From positions 38,770,451 through 38,834,450 of the forward strand of contig NC_082694.2 of the NCBI RefSeq assembly GCF_949987515.2: a stretch of DNA of 64,000 nucleotides, written 5' to 3'. Below are positions 54,501-63,500 of the stretch, one piece after another. Below the pieces are notes generated by a model. It ran no database searches. It was not told where the DNA came from and saw only the letters and a list, made by a program, of their open reading frames with translations. The number at the start of each line of letters is the position of its first letter. Position 1 is the first letter of the stretch. A program made the position numbers and the translations under genes. The DNA comes from Delphinus delphis (taxonomy: Eukaryota; Chordata; Mammalia; Artiodactyla; Delphinidae).

Positions 54501-57500
54501 GGTGACTTGACCACAATTTGTAGTTTCTCTTCCTTATATTTAATGATAATCTTTTAGCCATTAGCACTGTCAGGAATTAGTGTGTAGCAACAGAAAAAAC
54601 AATCAGATGTGCTAACTGTGAATGAGTCTCAGAAATGGTATTTTTGGTTAAAAACTAAATTTAGACTTGTCTCTACATAAGGAATTCTTACAGAATAGAA
54701 TTATTTTCTTTTCTGATTTTTCACAGAGAGATTAAAGAAAACTACATGTATTTTACTTGTGGTAGAATATACACAATGTAAAATTTATCCTATTAACCAT
54801 GTATAAGTGTACAGTTCTGCGGTATTAAGTATACTCAGATTGCACCCATCACCACCATCAATCTCCAGAATTTTTTCACCTCCTCCAGGTGAAACTGTAC
54901 CCATTAGATACTTTACTCCCCATTCTCCCTTCACCCATACCCTTTGCAGCCATTATTCTACTTCCTGTGTCTATGAATTTGACTACTCTAGGTACCTCAT
55001 ATAAGTGGAATGATACAATATTAGCCCCTTTGTGACTGGCTTATTTCACTTAGCATAATGTCTTCAAGATTCATCCACTTCTTCAAAATTTGAATCTCAA
55101 TTAATGTCCTTGAATATTTAGAGGACTTTAAAAGATCTTGGCCAGTAGTACCCTGCAGTGTTAAGGATCTGCTGCTCTAGAAAAAAATAAAGATATGACT
55201 AGATGAGGGTGCGATGTCATTTGTTAATATAATATACTCTTTAATGTGTGGATTTATTTGTGGAAAAGGTGTTTTCTGTTCTTGCAAAATCGCCAACTTG
55301 TAAATGCTTCTGTTCAGCATTGAACCAAAAAGTGCTGATCTGGAAAGCAGTTTTAAGATCTCTTTATTCAGTTTCCTTACATAATTGTGATAGCCATATC
55401 TGTATAATGAACAAAGTACTCCAATTTTTAAAATGCTAAAATTGTTGACGAAAAAATACTGTGCTTTTCCTCCATATGGCTAAAAGAATGAAAACAGTGT
55501 TAAGCACATTGTAATACTTTCTTTTCTAGAATGTCTAATTTACCATCATCAGTATGTCTTAATGGAAAGTTTTTTCTTAATTTACAGTATTCCGAAGATA
55601 TGAAGCACAAGACCACTCTCCTGGAGCTTCAAAAAATGTTTACATATTTAATGGTATGTTTGAGAATTGGGTATGGAAAACTAATTAGATATACCCATTG
55701 ACCAAAGGTGAAAACGTTAATTGGAGTTCATTTGTATTGGCCTGTCCTGACCATATACTCTTACTTTTCCAATTGACTTTGTCAGTTGCTGATGCTCTTT
55801 GTCATAGTGCATTTTAACTGTCATATTTCAGTCATCTACATTTTGTTAATTTATCCTTTGAAGAATTTCTTGTATCTGATCCATTTTTCATCAGAAGGTC
55901 ACACCTCCCCCCTTAGTCTTAGGGTTTTCCAACTGATTTTTCTTTGTCCTTCTTAATTTCCACCCCCAAAACTATAAAAGTAATTAATCTTTAAAAAATA
56001 GCAAATCTTAATATTATTACTCCCCTAGTTAAAACTCTTTATTATGAAAAGAATTGTATTCAGGTTCAGTCAAGATGGCACACATCCCCTGTGATTCTGC
56101 CCCTTCCCTTCAACCTCCTTTCTTGTCCCTCCCCACATCCAGCCTCACCCTGTAGTAACTGTAAGCCTTTTGAAGCCCATCACCCTTTTGCTTCATCACT
56201 TGTGCAGTTATTTATGCTGCTTCTACTGCCTGTGGCACTCTTCCAATAGTACTCTTCTCCATTTTCTTCCATTTATCATCCTTCAGGAATCAACTTGGTT
56301 TTTTTGAGAAAGGCTGTCCTCTAAGAGACCAAAAATTCCACAGAGTATCTCCATGTCACCATAATTCTGTTGTACCAGCACTTGTATTGAAAGTTACTTA
56401 TCTCACCTATTAGAATTTGGAGGACAAAGATCTTACCATATTTATTCAAACCATGTATTTCAGCTTGTGAGACTTAATAAATGAGATTTTTTTTTTTTTT
56501 TTGCGTACGCGGGCCTCTCACTGTTGTGGCCTCTCCCGTTGCGGAGCACAGGCTCCGGATGCGCAGGCTCAGCGGCCATGGCTCACGGGCCCAGCCGCTC
56601 CGCGGCATGTGGGACCTTCCCGGACCAGGGCATGAACCCGTGTCCCCTGCATCGGCAGGCGGACTCTCAACCACTGCGCCACCAGGGAAGCCCATAAATG
56701 AGATTTTTAACAAAATAAAAAGGTTTGTCAGTTATCCCTTGATTCCACTTATAATCTCCTTTTAACAGAGTTGGAACATGGTATTTGAACTGGCAAAGCA
56801 CTTTTACTGCTATTTTAAACTACTACTAAACCAAGGTTCAGTTGATAGGAGAACTTATGCACCCTGCAAAGGCTTTGTATTTTATGCTTCACAATACAAA
56901 CCTCCATGCTTTGAATCCCAAATTTCTTCCTAGAAATTCCTAGGCTTAAAAAATAAAAATTTCTTAACTTACGGTCATTTAAGCATCTTCTGGCACCGAG
57001 ACTATTAAACTGAAAAGGCAATGAGAATCAAACAGAAATGAAATAGAAGAGAGCATTTTCATAATTTCTTTGTAGATTTACTACCTGTTTCTTTGTTGTT
57101 CATTCAATAACCTTGTGATAATTTTTATTTTTATTTGAGATCTAGATTTATTTGATTGTTTTATAATCCTCCTCCTCACCACCTGCCTTTTCTTTCACAG
57201 GAGAGTGAATGCAAAGCATATAATCCTAGACCCTTTTGTAAAACATACACCATGGATAAGCAGCCTCTGAACACTGGGGAGCAGAAAGATATGACTGAGT
57301 TTTTTACTGATCTGATTACTAAAATTGAAGAAATGTCTCCAGAACTGGTTAGTACCAGAACACTCAAGTTTCTTGGAAATTTTTACAGATTTGCTTAATT
57401 TTAAATTACTGACTTCCGTTTGTATTTTTTTTAAAGAAAAATACTGTCAAAAGTTTGTTTGGAGGTGTAATTACAAACAATGTTGTATCCTTGGTAAGTA

Positions 57501-60500
57501 TTCTCCCTGTTCTTTGCTTTTTGGAAATCTTAATGTATACTTTAGCTTATTATAATTTACCAATTTTTGGCTATTGATTGACTAGGATTGTGAACATGTT
57601 AGTCAGACAGCTGAAGAGTTTTACACCGTGAGGTGCCAGGTGGCTGATATGAAGAACATTTATGTGAGTAATGTTGTATATATTTTTAATTTTTTTTCTT
57701 CTTTTAACTATTTGTGTATAGCAGGCTTATGTTTGTTACCTTAGGAGAAAATTAACTTTCACATTTTCACCTATTTTCTTCTTGTGATGCTACTCAAATA
57801 AAAATTAAAGGTAGATCACAAAGCTGATTTTTCCCAATCAAAATTTAAATACTTGAGTTTTTTTTAAATGTAGTAAGATTCAGAGCACCTTGTCAATATT
57901 TTTACTAAATTTAAGCGTTTGCTTTTTTAAAAAAATGTTTTCCTCTGTGCATTCTGCCCAAATTGTAATTAATGCTTTTTGTATTTTTGCATGCTGTAAA
58001 CAATAATGTGAAACTCTTAAGTGTGGTTTTATACACAGGAATCTCTTGATGAAGTTACTATTAAAGATACTTTAGAAGGTGACAACATGTATACTTGTTC
58101 TCATTGCGGGAAGAAAGTACGAGCTGAAAAAAGGTATGCTTTTTGAAACGTAATTTTCGTCATTTTGATAAATCATCAAATAGAAGTAAAACACAAACTT
58201 AGGATAAATTAATGTTAAACTTTTATGAAAATTATGTGATTAAGGTTATGGTCAGCTGCTTGGAACTCATTCTTATGCAGCAATTTTTCATTCAGTTATG
58301 CAAGTAAACTTTCAGGCACTCTTAAATCTTTTCAGATTTTTTTTTTCCTTTTTATTAAGCAATACTTACCAAGGTCTATATGATTGCTTAGCTCTCTGCC
58401 GTGCACTCAGTGGGGCATGATAAAGAGTCTACTCATGAACTGAAGACCTCTGAATCTGTAAAGTGAGAGATGTTTTTTCTTAAGAGCCAACCATAAGATG
58501 CTTGGTTTAGGACAGAGTAGTTGGTTGGGTAAAGATGTTTCAGTCCTACCGATGAACATTGAAATTAGATTGAAAGAGCATCTTATGTAGTTCGTTACTA
58601 GGAACTACAAAGGCAGAGAAGTAGTCTGGTTAGATTCAGGTCATCTCTTCAGATCTGTTTATATCTTAATGCATGGTTTCACTGCCCTCCGCAAGTCCTT
58701 TAGTGATTCTTAGCTGTCAGGGTAAAGTTCATACTCTAACATTATACACAAGGCCCTTCATATCTTGACTTCTTTATACTTCGTAACCTCATCATTTACC
58801 AGTCTCCCAAATAAACAATAATGATGAATTTTTAGACTTCTTATTCCATCTGCTTGTGACATCTTTCCCCTACCTTCCTCAACTCCCTAAATTTCCTATT
58901 TAAAAGAGAAACTAAGCTCTTGCTTTAAACAAATTTTGTTATAAATCCTATATACACTGAAGAATTATTCCCTGAAATTCATATTTTTCATAAATCCAAG
59001 TTTTTAAGTATATTTTGTTTAAACTGAAAAAAAGTTTTTTTAAACCTGAACTAGCAGTAAGTCATACCATATGATTTAGGTAATCAATTAGGTAATGTTA
59101 TTATTGTGGCTGTAATATGAGGCAACACTCGTTGAACGCTGTTTGCCAGGCAGCATTCTAAAAGTATGAGGCAACACTCGTTGAACGCTGTTTGCCAGGC
59201 AGCATTCTAAAAGCATTCTAAAAGTAGGCACTTTAACTTCCATTTACAAATCAGGAATTAAGCTCTGAGAGGTTAAGTAACTTTTTTAGAGTCATGTATC
59301 TAGTAAATGATACAGTTAGGCTTTGCAATTCTGCTGTACAAAAATAAATGCTTATTTAAGGTGGAAAAGAAAACTCTGAACCAAAAACCTCCTTGCCTTT
59401 GAAATATGATGTGACTCCTTTTTATGCTTCCGTAGCACCTTTCATAGCTTCATCATGGCATATACCATAGTCCCCTGTAGGTTTTTCATTTGTTTTCCTC
59501 TCTAGACACAGGAAAGTCCTTTCAGAATGGAAAAAGTCATGTAAGAGGGGGATAGATAGATAGATAGATAGGTTGATTGATTGATAGATTTAATAAGAGC
59601 ATGATTTAGAGTACTATTTATTATTTACTCTGAATTGAATATTGAAATAAGTGTAGTGTAAATGTAATTGATAATAGCTAGAGTACTTCTGAAAGATAAT
59701 TTTTAACAAATCTTGTTCTTGTCTTTCAGAGCATGTTTTAAGAAATTGCCTCGGATTCTGAGTTTCAATACTATGAGGTATACATTTAATATGGTCACAA
59801 TGATGAAAGAGAAAGTGAACACACATTTTTCCTTCCCATTACGTTTGGATATGACACCCTATACAGAAGATTTTCTTATGCGAAAGAGTGACAGGAAAGA
59901 AGGTAATGGAAAATCTTTCTCTTGCCTATGTTTATTGTAAGTCTTCATGACAAGATAGTCATATTTATAAAGTTGTAATCAACTACACATTTAACAAAAT
60001 CAAACTGAATCTTATAAAGGAGAATATTTTTAAAGACAACATGGCATATTCAGTCAGTTGGCCCGTAAACGTTTTGTATCTACTAGGAGTGTGTTCTAGG
60101 CACCTTTCCAAGTGAATGAGATAAACATGGTTCCTGCCCTTGAAGAACTTAAGTCTATTGGGCATGGCATATATTAAACAAGGAATTATAAACATGAAGT
60201 GTTGTCAAATAGTGAATGTATCACAGATTGAGGGGAATCAGGGAGGGCTTTCAGGAGAAGGTGACATTTAAGCAGAGCCTGAGTAAGAGCTAGAGTGAGA
60301 GGAGTGGAGAAACTCTAGTGGGGGGCAGGGGGCTGATTAGGGGGTTGATGAGATAGGCAAAAGGGTGGCAGCCAGATTAGTTTTTTTGTAAGCCATGTTA
60401 ATAATTTTGATTTTTATTTCAATGTGAAACCATTGGAAAATTTTAAGCAGGGAACTGAGATAACCAGGTGGGATCTTGGAAAAGGTTATTCTGACTATAA

Positions 60501-63500
60501 CAATAGAAATGGATTAGAGGATGATAAAAGGAGTGTGGGGAGGCTGTTATGGTAAACCACAGTAATAGTAGCACAGATGAGAAAGCATACCAACCAGTAG
60601 GGTTGGAGAGAAGCACATGGCGATAGAGTTAGTAGAACTTGATGATTGAATGAATAAATGAATCAAACAAAGTTATTGAACATCTATCCACTATTTAATT
60701 TGCTATTATAGTAATAGGAATATAGTGACAACAAAGAACAAGGTCTCTGCCCCTATGAAGCTTACAGTTTAGTCAGTCTACTACTAGAGGAAGGAGAAGT
60801 CAAGAAAGGTTTCTGGCTTGATCAGTTAGGTGAATAGTGGGATCAGTATTTCAGGATCTCAAGAAGGAGGGAGTGTGGTCAGAGTATTGAATACTAAATA
60901 AAGAAAAGGAACAGTTCCAGTGAGACCATGAGGGAAAATTATCTAACATGTTGAAGATCTCTGGTTATCAGACCAATTTAATTTGGGTGTTGCAGTAGGA
61001 AGGTGGATTGCAGCGAATTTAAAATGGCACTTGGTTGGTAAGTAGTTACCTCCAAATTGCTATTATTACGTCCATAAGACCAGTGATTTTTGAACATCTG
61101 TGTGTATGTCTCAAGGACCATGATGAGGAATGGAAATAGGTGAGAGGAGAGAAGAAAGCAGAATAGGGCCAGCTCATACCTTTTCCATTCTTCTTTAGCC
61201 AAGAGAAGTTCCATTTTACATAAGAGTCCTGGCAATGTTTTGTTTGTATAGAAAGTTATGCTGATGTAAATTTTTAAGATTTGAAGAGCCACCGTATTAT
61301 AAGTTATAAGAAAGAGAACCATATTTTAATCTTTATACTGCATTGCCGGGCACTTAATGAGCATCCAGTAAATGTTTTACTCTCACTAAATGGGAGCTGA
61401 GAAGTATAAACAATGAGTGTGGGCTACTCTTTCAAGAGAGGAACATATCTTTCTTTGAAGAGAGAGGATGGTGACTGTGGCTGTGAAGTGATACAGGGTT
61501 AAGGGAGGGAACTTTAAAGTTAGAATTGCAGTATGTTTAGAAGTTACAGGAAATGAGGTAGAAGAGGTAAGTTTGAAAATAGAGACAAAGTTAAGAAGTT
61601 GGCATTGTATATATACATCCTACTTTTTAGAACATTTTCAAACCATTTGTAAAATTATAGCAAGACTGCATAGTAACTGCCTCACTGTGTTTTTCATAAT
61701 GTCTCCATGTGTGGAAATACCAAAAATCTATGCCAAGATAAAGGAATTTATTAAGCCACAAGTGATGCATTCAGAGTCAGATTCTAGTACATCCAAACTC
61801 CTCAGTCACTGCTCTGACACTCTCAGCCATTTCCTCCTCTTCACCTAATTGTTGCTTCAGTTTTCAGGTTAGACTGTGCACTCAGGTTAACCAAATCTGC
61901 TCTCACTTATTTGCTTCTGATTATACCTTTCCTTTTGTGATGATGGAAATACAGATCGTAAATCATACATCTTCTGGAGTTTTTTCTTAATATCTCTTGT
62001 AATAACTTTTCAAATTGAAATCTCTGTGGGTGGGAAGTATATGTTTTGTTTATTTTGTTTCTGTCTACATAAAGCTCCTAATACATAGTGTTTTCTATTA
62101 ACTGGGAAAACAGTTGGAAGCATGCTGCCAGTACAATGCTCCATTTTCCTTAGCATGAGACTAACAGGCATAAATATGTTAATACTTTTCAGATCTTGCG
62201 TTTGCCTGCTCCTAATAAAGGTAATACAAAATGCTTCATTCAGATTTATCTATTTCAAAAGGAAGAGCCAGATTAAGCAAAAAGAATATATTTTACATTT
62301 ACATATTACATGGAGATTGTCCCTAGTTACGCACTGACACATGGTTGTTTTTCCAGTGATTTGTGTAAATGTTCCTTAAAATTGTAGGCTATGAATGGTG
62401 AATGACTAGCATATAGGATTGTTTTGTACCTATTTGAATATATAAAGTATCTGTGCCTATTTCTGTGCATAAAGTTTAGTATATAAAGTGATTCTAAGAT
62501 GTCACTGTGTGCAGTTTTCAAAATTATTGCCATTATTTTATGTAAATCATTCCAGGTTTTAAGGAAGTCAGTGATCATTCAAAAGACACAGAGAGCTATG
62601 AGTATGACTTGATAGGAGTGACTGTTCACACAGGAACAGCAGATGGTGGACACTATTACAGCTTCATTAGAGATATAGTCAATCCACATGCTTATAAAAA
62701 CAATAAATGGTGAGTTTTAAATATTTTATTCTTGGGATTTAAAAAAATCTTTCTTCTTCTGTTTTTAAAATATAAGCTTATGATAGTTTTCTTCTTGAGA
62801 TACGTTTTCGGATTTTAGTTTTCTAAAAACTTTATAGTTGGGAAAGGGGGCACATAAAATGTTTAAATGAAAGCTTTCAAAAGACAATATGAATCCATCC
62901 TTAAACTTTATACATCTCCAGACTCTTTTGAGAATTTGATAAATTCTCGCCTAAGAAAAATGAATACACTCAAAGTTTGGCACACAACTTTAGATTCACA
63001 GACAATATTGCACCTTCCAAATCTTACCTACCTGTGTTCACTTATTCCAGAACTGTTAACTGAATGCCTTTTATAGGGTGGCCACAGAGTCCTTATGTAT
63101 TCCAGTTAGAAAATAACCTGCATACTCAATTTTCTTCACCTTACCTTTCCCTTCTGACACACATTCTTTTTATCATCTTTCATCAAGTTAATGGCTGGAA
63201 GTCATTCAATCAGTCCTTAATAGCTGGTTTTTGGTCCTTGGATGTTGTTGAATAAAGTCTCATGTATAGAGACTATTGATGTGCTAGACATTATTCTAAA
63301 TATTGGGGATATTGCTGTGAACAAAGTGTACATTGGTAAATTGATCTGCACTTAATAGAACAGTTTCGTTGAAATATTTCTCACTCTTTAAACCATCATA
63401 TCCATGGTATCTTTACTTTTTTTTGTCCATTTGAATATAAATTTTGAAATGGCATCTTTATCGTTGTAAGTTTTCCAAACTCTTAATGTTTTCTGTCCGA

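Larger units (their letters stand above)
52519..55587 (+). other. USP34 intron 23, SINE-dense
   Basis: Three SINEs in 1.6 kb: two sense (52554-52952, 53060-53385) and one antisense (53795-54129). An old L1-like piece spans about 54735-55090. No gene. Confidence 0.8.
58134..59729 (+). other. USP34 intron 28
   Basis: L2-like stretch about 58672-58850, a MIR-like element with an internal 49-bp tandem duplication (59116-59330) and a GATA microsatellite (59550-59590). Confidence 0.75.

Noticed and set aside
60978..61322. 114-codon minus-strand open stretch
   Set aside because: Hydrophobic, no motif, in an intron with old-repeat debris; no supporting signals.
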